A stretch of DNA of 64,000 nucleotides from Leptotrichia wadei (GTDB lineage Bacteria > Fusobacteriota > Fusobacteriia > Fusobacteriales > Leptotrichiaceae): NCBI RefSeq assembly GCF_007990545.2, contig NZ_AP019829.2, forward strand, positions 1,116,001-1,180,000, in the 5' to 3' direction. Under the pieces are notes generated by a model. That model saw only the letters and a program-made list of their open reading frames with translations, had not been told where the DNA came from and did not search any database. A program made the position numbers and the translations under genes. Positions 44,663 through 55,048 of the stretch are shown here, piece after piece. The first letter of the stretch is position 1. Each line of letters opens with the position of its first letter.

Positions 44663-45571
44663 TTATTCAAAAACTTCTGTTGCATTCGGAACTTCATTCC
44701 CCAATGCTACATTTAATGCCACAATCGCTACTTCCAACTGACTTTCATCAGGTTCTCTCGTAGTAATTTTTTGCAGCCACATCCCTGGAACTGCAATTAT
44801 CTTGGCAAAAACATTATCCAAATGGTAACTTGTCCAACGTTGTATTTCATACGAAAGTCCAGCTACGAAGGGAACAAATAGAATTCTTGTTACTAACTTG
44901 TAAATTATCATTGAAAAATGTCCAGTTGGAACTTTAAAAAATAAATCTACTGTTGAAAACACTAGAATACTTATAAACATTACAAGTAAAAGAAAACTTG
45001 TACCACATCTTGGGTGAAATCTTGTACATACTTTTGCATTTTTAGGTGATAGTTCCTTTTCCATTTCATAATTCATAATACTTTTATGTTCTGCCCCATG
45101 ATACTCAAAAACTCTCTGAATATCCTTTAAAAACGAAATTCCATAAATATATCCCAAAAAAAGCACCAATTTTATAACAGCTTCCACAATATTAGCCTTT
45201 AAAACACTATCTTTAAAGAAAAATCCCCCAATAGCCGATGGCAACCACATAAACACAGCAATTCCCAATAAAACCGAAGTCATAACAGTAAATCCAACCT
45301 GCTTATCCGTCAATTTTTCCTCTTCATGCCCAGCTTGATTTGATGCAAAAATAAGCTCCTTTGTTCCAACAACCATCGCATCATAAAGTGCTATAACTCC
45401 CCTCACAAAAGGTACCTTCAACCATTTATTACTTTTTTCAGTAAGTGCTATCTTTTTATAAACAATACTTCCATCCTGCTTACGAACTGCTGTTGCAATC
45501 GCCTTAGGTCCTCTCATCATAACACCTTCCACAACAGCCTGTCCTCCGACAGTTACTTTTTTATCTCTCAT
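44663..45571 (-). CDS. DUF1385 family membrane protein (YqhQ-like)
   Basis: 302 residues. The hallmark N-terminus VTVGGQAVVEGVMMRGPKAI is present. About four to five transmembrane helices follow, with FEYHGAEHKSIMNYE (about 153-167), TRFHPRCGTSFLLLV and a final EVAIVALN segment. The family is conserved in Firmicutes and relatives, usually near peptide release or cell-envelope genes, and is poorly characterised. Here it is downstream of disA on the same strand. Confidence 0.9.
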   Translation of the reverse strand: MRDKKVTVGGQAVVEGVMMRGPKAIATAVRKQDGSIVYKKIALTEKSNKWLKVPFVRGVIALYDAMVVGTKELIFASNQAGHEEEKLTDKQVGFTVMTSVLLGIAVFMWLPSAIGGFFFKDSVLKANIVEAVIKLVLFLGYIYGISFLKDIQRVFEYHGAEHKSIMNYEMEKELSPKNAKVCTRFHPRCGTSFLLLVMFISILVFSTVDLFFKVPTGHFSMIIYKLVTRILFVPFVAGLSYEIQRWTSYHLDNVFAKIIAVPGMWLQKITTREPDESQLEVAIVALNVALGNEVPNATEVFE

Positions 45572-45642
45572 TTTTACCTACTTTCTCATTTTTTTATTTT
45601 GATAAGGACTCAAAATCCTTTTAGTGCTTATTTTCTTAAAAT

Positions 45643-46716
45643 TTACTCTCTATCAATTACCGCTCTATTTTTTATTCTTTTCAATGATTTATTAATATGT
45701 TCAGCCTTATATTTGCTAACTCCCTTTATTTTAGCAATATCTGAAGCTGTTGACATTAAAATTGACTGAACGTTTGAAAATTCCTTTACTAGAATTTCTC
45801 TATCTTTTTTACTTATTTTTGTTATATTGCTTAAGAGTCCATATCCACGTGGCTCTATTTTTTCATCAAGATTTATAATATTTGTATCAAAACCAAGTAG
45901 ACAAACTATTTTTTCATCATCCAGTAATTCCTCTTTTGTCAAAGATTTTACTCTTAATCCAATTTTTTCAGCCGTTTCATTACTTATTTTATAATCTTTT
46001 ATTAATGCATCAAAACTCTCGTTTTTATTTAACATTATTTCTTCATACTGGATTTTTATAAGCCGTCCTTCACTCCCAAGTTCTGCCATATATTCAATTA
46101 ATTCTTCTGACATTCTGAAAAGTAATCCATACATTCTAACACATTCTACAATATCATAAAGAGTTACCATATTGTCAAACTCAAGAATTGATAAATTCAC
46201 ATGATTTTTTTCAATCGCAAGAGAATATTTCTCAAGAGCAGTTATCGCCTGCGAAGATTTAGTCAGTAAATCCCCAATTTCATTTAATAAATATCTAAAT
46301 TTCCCGTAATATATTGTTATTTTATTTCTTCTTTCAGAAACTGCCACAACTAAATTTCCCTTTTGTTGTGCAATTCTATGTGCCGCCTGATGTCTTGTTC
46401 CACTTTCATCTGTTTCTATCGAATAATTAGGCTGCAACTGAATATTTGCCCCATAAATTGTCTTTATATCCTCAGATAAAATAATTCCACCATCCATTTT
46501 AGATAACTCATAAACTTTTTGTGGCGAATAAACTGTATTTAACTCAAATCCACCTCCCATTACATCTTTTAAATTATTAGGATTTCCCAAAACAATTAAT
46601 GCTCCCAGTTTTGCCTCCTGAATTTTATCAATTGCTTCTCTCAATGCTGTTCCAGGTGCTACCCTGTCAAATATATGCTCCAATATTTTCTTCTTATTAA
46701 CTACCTTTTTTACCAT
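45643..46716 (-). CDS. disA: DNA integrity scanning diadenylate cyclase DisA
   Basis: 357 residues. The DAC domain has the Asp75-Gly76-Gly77 motif (KMDGGIIL) and RHQ (Arg108-Gln110 in GTRHQAAHR), which make cyclic di-AMP from two ATP. The middle helical spine and the C-terminal helix-hairpin-helix (VSKYKAEHINKSL) bind branched DNA. Adjacent to radA, 31 bases away, as in many bacteria; RadA can inhibit DisA. Cytosolic, nucleoid-associated. Confidence 0.96.
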   Translation of the reverse strand: MVKKVVNKKKILEHIFDRVAPGTALREAIDKIQEAKLGALIVLGNPNNLKDVMGGGFELNTVYSPQKVYELSKMDGGIILSEDIKTIYGANIQLQPNYSIETDESGTRHQAAHRIAQQKGNLVVAVSERRNKITIYYGKFRYLLNEIGDLLTKSSQAITALEKYSLAIEKNHVNLSILEFDNMVTLYDIVECVRMYGLLFRMSEELIEYMAELGSEGRLIKIQYEEIMLNKNESFDALIKDYKISNETAEKIGLRVKSLTKEELLDDEKIVCLLGFDTNIINLDEKIEPRGYGLLSNITKISKKDREILVKEFSNVQSILMSTASDIAKIKGVSKYKAEHINKSLKRIKNRAVIDRE

Positions 46717-46747
46717 ATTTCATCCTTTCGCCCTTTTTTCTGCTGGC

Positions 46748-48106
46748 TTACCTTATCCTCTCGACAAGTTCACTTATGTTACTTATATAATTAAGTTTTA
46801 TTTTTATTTTTTCCTTTTCAAAGTCTGCCTGATGGCTTTTGGGCAGGTATACTCCTGTAAATCCCATTTTTTCCAGCTCATTTACCCTATTTTTAATAAA
46901 CGAAACTTTTCTTACTTCCCCACGTAGTCCCAGCTCACCAATAGCCGCTATTTTCTGGCTTATCGGCACGCCTTTTACTGAAGATAGAAGTGAAAAAATT
47001 ACTGCCAAATCAGAACTTCTATCATTTAAGTCAATTCCACCTGGAATATTTATATAAATATCTTTTGAATTTACATCTACTTTTAAAGAACGTGATAAAA
47101 CTGCACTCAATATTTCCACACGATTTTTATCATATCCCTCCACTGTTCTTCTTGGCATCCCAAAATTTGGTGTCCCCAATAACGACTGCACTTCAAATAA
47201 AAATACACGGCTTCCTTCAAAAATTGGTACAATAATGCTTCCAATATTTTTTTCATCCCTGTCACTTATAAAAAATTCAGACGGATTTTTAACTTCACTA
47301 ATTCCATTTTCCTTCATATCAAAAATTGAAATTTCATTTGTAGAGCCATAACGATTCTTTATTGAACGGATAATTCTATAATAGCTATTTTCCTCACCTT
47401 CAATCTGCAAAACTGCATCAACCATATGCTCCAGTAATTTCGGACCCGCCAGTTTCCCATCCTTTGTAACGTGCCCCACAATATAAAATGCAATTTCATT
47501 TTTTTTAGCAATTTCAATGATTTTCAAAGTTGTTTCCCGAATTTGCGTCACACTCCCAGGAATAGAATTTACATTTTCAGAATAAAGCGTCTGAATTGAA
47601 TCAACTACAACAACTTTTGGCTTATCTCTCAAAATTACACTTTCAATTTTTTCAATATTTGTATCATTTAAAATATACAAATTTTCACTTTTTACATTAA
47701 CACGTTCTGCACGCTGTTTTATTTGACGTGGCGACTCTTCCCCTGAAACATAGAATACATTTCCAATCTTTGCATACTCCTGCGACAGCTGAAGCAGAAA
47801 AGTCGATTTTCCAATCCCAGGGCTTCCTGTAATTAGTACAACTTCCCCCTTTATCAGCCCGCCACCCAGCACTCTGTCAAATTCCTCAAAAGGCGTTACC
47901 ATCCGAAATTCCTTTTCAATTTCAATTTCTGTTATCTTGCTAATGGAAACATCCTGTGACTCCACATCCTTAAAGGTTCTTTTTATATCAATTTCCTCTT
48001 CAAATGTTCCCCAGGAATCGCAATTAGGACATTTCCCCAGCCATTTTAACGAACTGTAACCGCATTCTGAACATATGTATCTAGTTTTTCCTTTTTTTGC
48101 AGCCAT
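46748..48106 (-). CDS. radA: DNA repair protein RadA
   Basis: 452 residues. N-terminal zinc finger with Cys12, Cys15, Cys26, Cys29 (ICSECGYSSLKWLGKCPNC). The RecA-like ATPase has Walker A GSPGIGKST (about 94-102), VVVDSIQTLYS as Walker B, and the KNRYGST motif. The C-terminal Lon-like domain includes VDVNSKDIYINIPGG and a KNRVNELEKMGF segment. RadA helps branch migration in recombination. It lies between coaD and disA. Confidence 0.96.
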   Translation of the reverse strand: MAAKKGKTRYICSECGYSSLKWLGKCPNCDSWGTFEEEIDIKRTFKDVESQDVSISKITEIEIEKEFRMVTPFEEFDRVLGGGLIKGEVVLITGSPGIGKSTFLLQLSQEYAKIGNVFYVSGEESPRQIKQRAERVNVKSENLYILNDTNIEKIESVILRDKPKVVVVDSIQTLYSENVNSIPGSVTQIRETTLKIIEIAKKNEIAFYIVGHVTKDGKLAGPKLLEHMVDAVLQIEGEENSYYRIIRSIKNRYGSTNEISIFDMKENGISEVKNPSEFFISDRDEKNIGSIIVPIFEGSRVFLFEVQSLLGTPNFGMPRRTVEGYDKNRVEILSAVLSRSLKVDVNSKDIYINIPGGIDLNDRSSDLAVIFSLLSSVKGVPISQKIAAIGELGLRGEVRKVSFIKNRVNELEKMGFTGVYLPKSHQADFEKEKIKIKLNYISNISELVERIR

Positions 48107-48120
48107 TTTAAATTCCCCTT

Positions 48121-48612
48121 TTATTTTTCTACTTTATCAATTAATCTACGTTCCACATTTTCAGTTACAAAAAAACTTAAATCTCCTCTATTTAAAGCAA
48201 CTTCCTTCACAAGGCTGGAACTCAGATACAAATATTCCCTTGAAGCAGTTAAAAATACTGTTTCAAATTCACTTTTAGCAAGCGTCTTATTTGTAAGTGT
48301 AAATTGCAGCTCATATTCATAATCTGATAATGCACGTAAACCTCTTATCAAAATATTTACATTTTCCTTATACATAAAGTCAACTAATAATCCATTAAAA
48401 ATCTTTATTTCAGCTTTTATGCCTTCTTTTTTTAATATTTCCTGTATCATTTCAACTTTTTCCTCGTCAGAAAACCAAGCTTTTGATTTTGTAGAATTTT
48501 TAAAAATACCTATTATTAATTTATCAAATAAGTTTGAAGAACGCTTTATAATATCAATATGCCCCTTTGTTATTGGATCAAAACTCCCTGGATACAATGC
48601 TATTTTTTCCAT
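48121..48612 (-). CDS. coaD: Phosphopantetheine adenylyltransferase CoaD
   Basis: 163 residues. It makes dephospho-CoA from 4'-phosphopantetheine and ATP. Nucleotidyltransferase signature YPGSFDPITKGHIDI with TxGH at 15-18; ISSSxVKE-like motif YLSSSLVKEVA near residue 130. Encoded between rnc and radA with short gaps. Confidence 0.95.
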   Translation of the reverse strand: MEKIALYPGSFDPITKGHIDIIKRSSNLFDKLIIGIFKNSTKSKAWFSDEEKVEMIQEILKKEGIKAEIKIFNGLLVDFMYKENVNILIRGLRALSDYEYELQFTLTNKTLAKSEFETVFLTASREYLYLSSSLVKEVALNRGDLSFFVTENVERRLIDKVEK

Positions 48613-48658
48613 ATTGTTCTCCTATTTTTATTTTATATTACATTTTATTTTTACTTTT

Positions 48659-49363
48659 CTATTTTTTTAATTTTGAAAGAGCTTCCTTTGCTGCATGTTT
48701 TTCAGCTTCCTTTTTACTTTTTCCAATTCCTATTCCATGAACTGTATTATTCCAGCTTACAGACATTTCAAAAATTTTATCATGGTCAGGTCCGCTAGTC
48801 TTAATTAAATTATATTCAGGCATTTTTCTATACTTCCCTTGTACAAATTCCTGCAAAACTGTTTTATAATCACCCGTCCCCTCTATTTCTTCCAATTTAT
48901 TTATTTTCCCAAGTAAAAATTTCAATGCAATACTTTTCGCAGTATAATAATCTGAATCTTTAAAAATCGCACCAATCAATGCCTCAAAAGCATCTCCCAA
49001 AATAGATCTTCTATGTCTTCCGCCAGACATAATTTCTCCATTACTTAAATACAAATATTCTCCCAGTTCAAGCTCACTCGCAATGGTTGAAAATACAGGT
49101 TCACTTATAATTTGGCTTTTTAGTTTTGCAAGCTCTCCTTCCGTCTTCTTCTCATAAAGATCATAAATATACTCAGTCGTTATAAGATTCAGAATTGCAT
49201 CTCCTAAAAACTCTAATTTTTCATTGTTAAATCTTCTGTCCTTTTCAATTTCATTGGCATACGACCTATGCGTTAATGCTTCATGCAAATATTCTTCATT
49301 TTTAAATTCATATCCTATTTTTTTTATTAATTCATTTACATTCCTATTTCCATTATTTTCCAT
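48659..49363 (-). CDS. rnc: Ribonuclease III
   Basis: 234 residues. The RNase III signature NEKLEFLGDAILNL (about residues 47-60) has the catalytic Glu48, Glu51 and Asp55. The second acidic site is in GDAFEALIGAIFKD (about 122-135). A double-stranded RNA binding domain follows (about 160-234: DYKTVLQEFVQGK, GIGIGKSKKEAEKHAAKEAL). It processes rRNA and structured RNAs, and any terminated hairpin RNA in this genome could be a substrate. It follows fabF in the acpP-fabF-rnc cluster. Confidence 0.96.
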   Translation of the reverse strand: MENNGNRNVNELIKKIGYEFKNEEYLHEALTHRSYANEIEKDRRFNNEKLEFLGDAILNLITTEYIYDLYEKKTEGELAKLKSQIISEPVFSTIASELELGEYLYLSNGEIMSGGRHRRSILGDAFEALIGAIFKDSDYYTAKSIALKFLLGKINKLEEIEGTGDYKTVLQEFVQGKYRKMPEYNLIKTSGPDHDKIFEMSVSWNNTVHGIGIGKSKKEAEKHAAKEALSKLKK

Positions 49364-49568
49364 TCATTTCACCTCCATATTTATTATTTTCTAACAGCAA
49401 AAAAGAAAATTATTACAATTTTTACAGTTATTTATTTTAATATTTTATTCTTATAATTCTGCCTAATTTACTTTTTGTTATTCCTTTAACTATAATTTTT
49501 TTAATCAAAGATAAAATATTAACTATATAATATTATAAAATTTAACTTACTATAATTTCTTGCTTCAA

Positions 49569-49589
49569 CAAGGGGAATAAGTCCCCTTG
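49569..49589. terminator. Hairpin between fabF and rnc
   Basis: CAAGGGG/CCCCTTG, seven pairs, seven-base loop, in the 287-base spacer between fabF and rnc. There is no good T run, so termination is uncertain. The rest of the spacer is AT-rich without a gene. Confidence 0.45.
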
Positions 49590-49650
49590 CTCCATAATAT
49601 TTATTTTGTTATAGTTACACATTTAATTTTTTTTAATCTATTAATTTTTA

Positions 49651-50883
49651 TTATTTATATTTTCTAAAAGCCAATACAGCATTATGTCCACCAAATCCAA
49701 GTGAACTTGACATTCCGACCTCAATGTCTCTTTTTACAGGTTTATTTGGTACATAATCCAAATCACATAACGGATCAGGGTTCTCATAATTTATAGTTGG
49801 TGGCATAATCCCTTCTGAAATTGCAAGCGCTAAAAATCCAGCTTCAATTCCTCCAGCTCCACCTAATAAATGTCCAGTTGCACCTTTTGTAGAACTTACA
49901 GCCAATTTATAAGCATGTTCTCCAAATGCTGATTTTATTGCTTGAGTTTCGTTTTTATCATTTGCAGGCGTAGAAGTTCCATGCGCATTGATGTATCCAA
50001 CTTCTTCAGGTTTGATATTTCCTTGTTCCAGAGCCATTCTGAATGCTCTTGCAGCACCTTCTCCACCATCAGCTGGAGCTGTCATGTGATAAGCATCTCC
50101 AGTTTCTCCATATCCTACAACTTCTGCATAGATTCTCGCTCCACGTTTCTTAGCATGTTCCAACTCTTCAAGTATTAACACACCAGCACCTTCTCCAAGC
50201 ACAAATCCATCTCTGTCAGCTGTAAATGGACGTGATGCTTTCTTAGGATCAGGATTAGTTGACAATGCCTTCAAGTTTGCAAATCCTGCTATTCCTGAAG
50301 GAGTTACTGTAGCTTCTGTTCCTCCAGCAATCATCGCATCAGCTTTCCCTAATAAAATCGCCTGAAAAGCATCTCCAATTGAATTTGTCCCTGAAGCGCA
50401 GGCTGTAACAACTGTTTTATTAGGCCCTTTTGCTCCAGTATAAATTGAAGTATTTCCAGAAGCCATATTTAAGATTGCTGCCGGGATATAAAATGGTGAT
50501 ACTCTTCTTGGTCCCTTTGTAACAAGTTTTTCCACTTCCTGTTCAATTACATCCAATCCACCGATTCCAGAACCGATAATTACTCCGATTCTATCTGCAT
50601 TTTCATTAGTAATTTCCAATTTAGCATCTGCTAAGGCCTCTTTTGAAGCTGCAATTGCAAATTGTGAAAATCTTGCTATTTTTTTCAATTCTTTTTTTTC
50701 AATATAATTTTCAGGTACAAAATCTTTTACTTCTGCCGCAATATGCACTGGATGCTGTGAACTATCAAATTGAGTAATTGTATCAATTCCACATTCTCCA
50801 TTTAATAAATTCGTCCACGCCTTTTCTTTCCCTGTCCCTAATGGCGTTACTAATCCTATTCCTGTAATAACTACTCTTCTCAT
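49651..50883 (-). CDS. fabF: 3-oxoacyl-ACP synthase II FabF
   Basis: 410 residues from the ATG at 50881-50883 ([16 protein letters not shown]); an upstream ATG is weaker because AGAGGTG sits correctly for this one. Catalytic Cys in [13 protein letters not shown], His in [12 protein letters not shown] and His in [12 protein letters not shown] form the condensing-enzyme triad. It elongates acyl-ACP with malonyl-ACP in fatty acid synthesis. It follows acpP, its substrate carrier. Confidence 0.97.
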   Translation of the reverse strand: MRRVVITGIGLVTPLGTGKEKAWTNLLNGECGIDTITQFDSSQHPVHIAAEVKDFVPENYIEKKELKKIARFSQFAIAASKEALADAKLEITNENADRIGVIIGSGIGGLDVIEQEVEKLVTKGPRRVSPFYIPAAILNMASGNTSIYTGAKGPNKTVVTACASGTNSIGDAFQAILLGKADAMIAGGTEATVTPSGIAGFANLKALSTNPDPKKASRPFTADRDGFVLGEGAGVLILEELEHAKKRGARIYAEVVGYGETGDAYHMTAPADGGEGAARAFRMALEQGNIKPEEVGYINAHGTSTPANDKNETQAIKSAFGEHAYKLAVSSTKGATGHLLGGAGGIEAGFLALAISEGIMPPTINYENPDPLCDLDYVPNKPVKRDIEVGMSSSLGFGGHNAVLAFRKYK

Positions 50884-51087
50884 TAATACACCTCTCATTT
50901 TTATTTTTTTATAATTAAACTTATATTATTCTCCATTTAAATAGCAAATCTATTATATTCCTTTTTTATAGAAATATAATTTTTATTTTTTAAATGGAAT
51001 TTAGTACTGATTCACACTAAATTTACTTTAATCAATTCAATTTTGTAACAATAAACTTATTTTAACATTTTTTCATTTTTTTTTCAA

Positions 51088-51114
51088 TAAAAAAGGGGGA
51101 AGAACCCCCAAAAA
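51088..51114 (-). terminator. Intrinsic terminator of acpP
   Basis: GGGGG (51095-51099) and CCCCC (51105-51109) with a five-base loop, followed on the minus strand by a T6 tract, 10 bases past the acpP stop. Confidence 0.88.
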
Positions 51115-51123
51115 AGTTTTATT

Positions 51124-51348
51124 CTATTGTTTAGCTTCAATATATTCCATTACATCTTTAACAGTTTTAATTTTTTGTGCATCTTCATCAGGAATTTCAA
51201 TATCAAATTCTTCTTCAAAAGCCATAATTAATTCAACTGTATCCAATGAATCAGCTCCTAAATCATCAACAAAAGATGCATCTTCAGTTACTTGATCTTC
51301 ATCTACACCTAATTGATCTACAACTATTGATTTAATTTTATCTAGCAT
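51124..51348 (-). CDS. acpP: Acyl carrier protein
   Basis: 74 residues, acidic, from the ATG at 51346-51348 after GGAGGTGG. The phosphopantetheine attachment serine is Ser34 in [10 protein letters not shown]. Helix II and III and the acidic recognition surface are typical. It carries acyl chains for FabF, encoded just downstream. Confidence 0.96.
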   Translation of the reverse strand: MLDKIKSIVVDQLGVDEDQVTEDASFVDDLGADSLDTVELIMAFEEEFDIEIPDEDAQKIKTVKDVMEYIEAKQ

Positions 51349-51478
51349 TATAATGCCACCTCCATATTTATTTTCTAAAATTATTATACCAAATGAATTT
51401 AAAAAATGCAACAAAAATTCATTATTATTTAAATATTATTTTAACTTTTTTATTTGTATAATAAAATTAATTCAAAAT

Positions 51479-54400
51479 TTAACTTAAAAGTTCCATTAAC
51501 TCCTTATCACTCATTTCAAACAGAACCTTTTCCCCATCTTTGCTTTCCAGCAGGTTTTCACTCAATTGACGCTTGCTTTCCTGAATTTTTATAATTTTTT
51601 CTTCAATCGTACCTTCTGTCACAAGTTTTATAACCTGCACACTTTTTTTCTGTCCAATTCTATATGCCCTGTCGCTCGCCTGATTTTCCACAGCGATATT
51701 CCACCAAGGATCATAATGAATTACAACATCTGCCCCGACAAGATTTAGTCCAGTTCCACCTGCCTTTAACGAAATCAGCACCACTTGCCGCTCTCCAGCA
51801 TTAAATTTATTACAAATATCAACTCTTTCTTTAGACTTCACATTTCCATCAATATAAAAATACTCAATTCCCATATCTGCAAGTTCCTTCTCAATTTCCT
51901 TCAAAGTACCGACAAACTGTGAAAATATCAATAACCTATGCCCATTTTCAGTTATATCCGGCAAAATATCACGTAACACTTCCAGTTTTGCTACTTCCCC
52001 CTTATAGTCCTCCTTAAATAAAGTTGGAGAATTACAAATTTGACGCAGTTTTGTCAAAATTGCAAGTATTTTCATTCGATTATTATCATTTTCGTTAAAT
52101 TTCTTCATTTCACTCTTAGCCTGCTTAATATAAGACATATACAATTGTTTTTGCTCTGTACTTAACGTTACAACCATATTAGATTCAATTTTATCAGGCA
52201 ATTCAGTTAGCACTTCCTTCTTTGTTCTTCTTAGCAGAAATGGAGCAATAATTTCACGTAAATTGTTTATTTTTGAAGAATTTGGATTTACGATGGCTTC
52301 CTTATAAGTTTTCTTAAATTTTGTCAAATTATCGAGATAACCAGGTATTACAAAGTCAAAAATTGACCACAATTCTAAAATATTATTTTCGACTGGTGTT
52401 CCTGTCAATGCAAAATTTACTTTACTGTTAATTTTCATAACAGCCTTCTTTATTTGAGAAGTTGTTGTTTTTATATTTTGAGCCTCATCTAGCACTACTA
52501 CGTCAAATTCTCTATTCTTATATTCCTCAATATCATTTCTCAATGCTTGATAAGTTGTTATTAAAAATCCTTTTGAGCCTTTTGAAATAATTTCCTTTCT
52601 TTGAGCTGCTGTCCCCTCAATTAAAGTTGGAGTTATCCCAGTAAACTTAATAATTTCTTCCTTCCAGTTATAAAGAAGTGAACTTGGAACAATAATTAAT
52701 GCTGTAAAATTACGATTTTCCTGATAAATTTCATTTAGCAGTGAAATTGTCTGTAAAGTTTTACCAAGCCCCATATCATCAGCAAGAATCCCTCCAAATC
52801 CAATGTCATACATATTCTTCAGCCAGTTAAATCCCAATTTTTGATAAGGAAATAAATTTACCTTTATATTATTTGGCTCAATTTCTTCACGATTTTTTAT
52901 TTTATGAAATAAATCTTTAAATTCATCCATTTTTACAAGATCTTCCTGAATATTTTTGGAAATTTGAGCAAGCTGAAGAGCTTTTATTTTAGAAATTTTA
53001 TTTTCTCCAACCTTCAAATTAGAAATGGAATCTACAATTCCAACTAATTCTTCAATACTTTTATTGGCAATTTTTACCAATTCCCCACTTGAAAGAGTTA
53101 TATACTTCTGCTCATTTTTTATAGCTTCCATTACAATTTCCACATCTTCAGTCTTTATTCCTTCAATATCAAAACTGACATTTAAAAAATTATTTTCAAC
53201 TTTTTTTATTCCAATATGAACATCAATATTTCGTGCATTTTTTATTTTATTTTCCAAATGAATTTTCACTTTATCCGCATATTTTTTATCAATATACTCT
53301 GAAATTTTTCCCAGCCCTTCATAATTTACATTATAAGTTCCTTCAATCAGTTCCACATTTGTAATAGAATAACCTTCCACAAGTTTTTTCAACTCTTCAA
53401 ATATTTTCGCATTTTTTCTAGGAATAAAGTACTTCCCATTTTTCTCTATCGCACAAACAGTATTTGATAAATTTACTTTCACAATTTCTTTCTCATCAGT
53501 TTCCGATACAAATATATCAATACATCCGTCCTCTTCAACATATTCTGCAATATTAACATTCTCATATCCTAAAACTGCACATAATTTTCTATTATCCTCA
53601 TTTGAAAGCTGATTAAACAGTTCTGTATCCAGAAAATCAAATTTCCCAAAAAATCTTTCTTCATTTTCATCCATTTTAAAAACTTTTGTCGTATCATTTG
53701 CAAATGTATAAAATGGACTGTTCTCAGAAATTTTTTCAATATTTCTCATTGCAATTCTGTCATTTTCCACAACAAACAAAGGCTCGTAACTATTCATTAT
53801 CTGTTTAGTTTCTCCCAATAAAACCAGATTCTTCCCCTTTTCCATAGCCGTAAGCAGCTTATTTAAAAGCATTTCATAGACTTTTAAGCCTTTTTTATCT
53901 TTAATTCCGCTGTTTATTACACTTTGAATCTCTTTGCTATATTCATAAATCGCATTGATTATTTTCTGGTTAGTTTCATTGAAAAAGCAGTTTTTCGGAC
54001 TATATGTAATTTTAGAAGTAACTTCATACTCTTTTTCCTTTACAATAGCCTCAATAAATTTCAAAATATCCTTTACATAATATATTTTCTTAAATCCTGC
54101 CTTTATCCGCAAAATATAATCTGGGACATTATTTTCCTGATTATAGTCATATCCGTATTTATAGTCACTGTAACTTCCTTCATCAATTTCCACTTCCAGC
54201 CGCATTTCCTGCTTTTCCTCATCATCTATATTTTCACTTTCCAGATGAAGATTGTAAATTTCGTTAATCTTTTCAGAAATATTTTCCACATTTTCCAATA
54301 TTTCCTCATTATTTTCCATCTCTTGAAAGTCAGCTGTTCCATTTTTCTCCAAAAACCCAGTATTTTCAGCATTCTCTCCACCTTCTCCGAAAACTTCAAA

Positions 54401-55015
54401 TCTAACTTTCTCACTTTTATTTTTTAAATTAATATTTTCCAAATTTCCATTATTAAGAAGATTATCCGCCTCCACAGAAGTTCCTTCTGATTTAGCAAAA
54501 CTTGCTGCATTAAGTTTTTCTTCCCGAAGTTTAACTCTCTGACGTGATTTATTTTTTCCATCGTCTTCAGTTTCCTTCCTTTTAACACTCTTTGCAGCCT
54601 TTTCCTTTTCTTTTTTCCGTTTTTCCTTGATTTGAGCCATTTTTTTATTATCCTCTTCAAAATCATCCTCAAACATCATTTCAATCTCATCAGTCCCAAT
54701 AACCTTTGAAATCTTTTCTGAATGATCTGCCATCATACCAAGTGTTACAATATGTTTACAGCAATTTTTTTTATTATTCTTAAAAAACATACAGTCACAA
54801 TTAGCCTCTATAAATTCACCCTTTTTCTGTTCAACTGTAATAGAAGTTTTACACAAACTGTTTTCCTTATATTCTCCTTCCACTGTCATAAAATTCCCGT
54901 CAGCAAAAAGTGCAGTTATATTTCCCAAACTTTCATTATAATATTCCTGTCCTATTACAAAAATACTCGGTGTGATTTGTTTTTTTAATTCTAATGAAAT
55001 ACTCTTATGTCCCAT
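51479..55015 (-). CDS. SWIM zinc finger / SNF2-family DNA helicase
   Basis: 1178 residues in a single frame. The N-terminal SWIM zinc finger (CDCMFFKNN, then CCKHIV, about residues 94-111) is followed by a charged, low-complexity linker (about 120-290). The SNF2 ATPase comes next: DDMGLGKTLQTI (motif I, about 765-776), VVLDEAQNIK (motif II), ALTGTPVENNI, FLLRRTKKEV. The helicase C lobe is LIFSQFVGTL and SLKAGGTGLNL with DRAYRIGQ. Members of this SWIM-SNF2 group translocate on DNA and remodel complexes; cellular role unknown. It lies between acpP and a GNAT gene, minus strand. Confidence 0.93.
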   Translation of the reverse strand: MGHKSISLELKKQITPSIFVIGQEYYNESLGNITALFADGNFMTVEGEYKENSLCKTSITVEQKKGEFIEANCDCMFFKNNKKNCCKHIVTLGMMADHSEKISKVIGTDEIEMMFEDDFEEDNKKMAQIKEKRKKEKEKAAKSVKRKETEDDGKNKSRQRVKLREEKLNAASFAKSEGTSVEADNLLNNGNLENINLKNKSEKVRFEVFGEGGENAENTGFLEKNGTADFQEMENNEEILENVENISEKINEIYNLHLESENIDDEEKQEMRLEVEIDEGSYSDYKYGYDYNQENNVPDYILRIKAGFKKIYYVKDILKFIEAIVKEKEYEVTSKITYSPKNCFFNETNQKIINAIYEYSKEIQSVINSGIKDKKGLKVYEMLLNKLLTAMEKGKNLVLLGETKQIMNSYEPLFVVENDRIAMRNIEKISENSPFYTFANDTTKVFKMDENEERFFGKFDFLDTELFNQLSNEDNRKLCAVLGYENVNIAEYVEEDGCIDIFVSETDEKEIVKVNLSNTVCAIEKNGKYFIPRKNAKIFEELKKLVEGYSITNVELIEGTYNVNYEGLGKISEYIDKKYADKVKIHLENKIKNARNIDVHIGIKKVENNFLNVSFDIEGIKTEDVEIVMEAIKNEQKYITLSSGELVKIANKSIEELVGIVDSISNLKVGENKISKIKALQLAQISKNIQEDLVKMDEFKDLFHKIKNREEIEPNNIKVNLFPYQKLGFNWLKNMYDIGFGGILADDMGLGKTLQTISLLNEIYQENRNFTALIIVPSSLLYNWKEEIIKFTGITPTLIEGTAAQRKEIISKGSKGFLITTYQALRNDIEEYKNREFDVVVLDEAQNIKTTTSQIKKAVMKINSKVNFALTGTPVENNILELWSIFDFVIPGYLDNLTKFKKTYKEAIVNPNSSKINNLREIIAPFLLRRTKKEVLTELPDKIESNMVVTLSTEQKQLYMSYIKQAKSEMKKFNENDNNRMKILAILTKLRQICNSPTLFKEDYKGEVAKLEVLRDILPDITENGHRLLIFSQFVGTLKEIEKELADMGIEYFYIDGNVKSKERVDICNKFNAGERQVVLISLKAGGTGLNLVGADVVIHYDPWWNIAVENQASDRAYRIGQKKSVQVIKLVTEGTIEEKIIKIQESKRQLSENLLESKDGEKVLFEMSDKELMELLS

Positions 55016-55048
55016 TTTTCTCCCTTACTTTTATTTATAAACTAAAAC

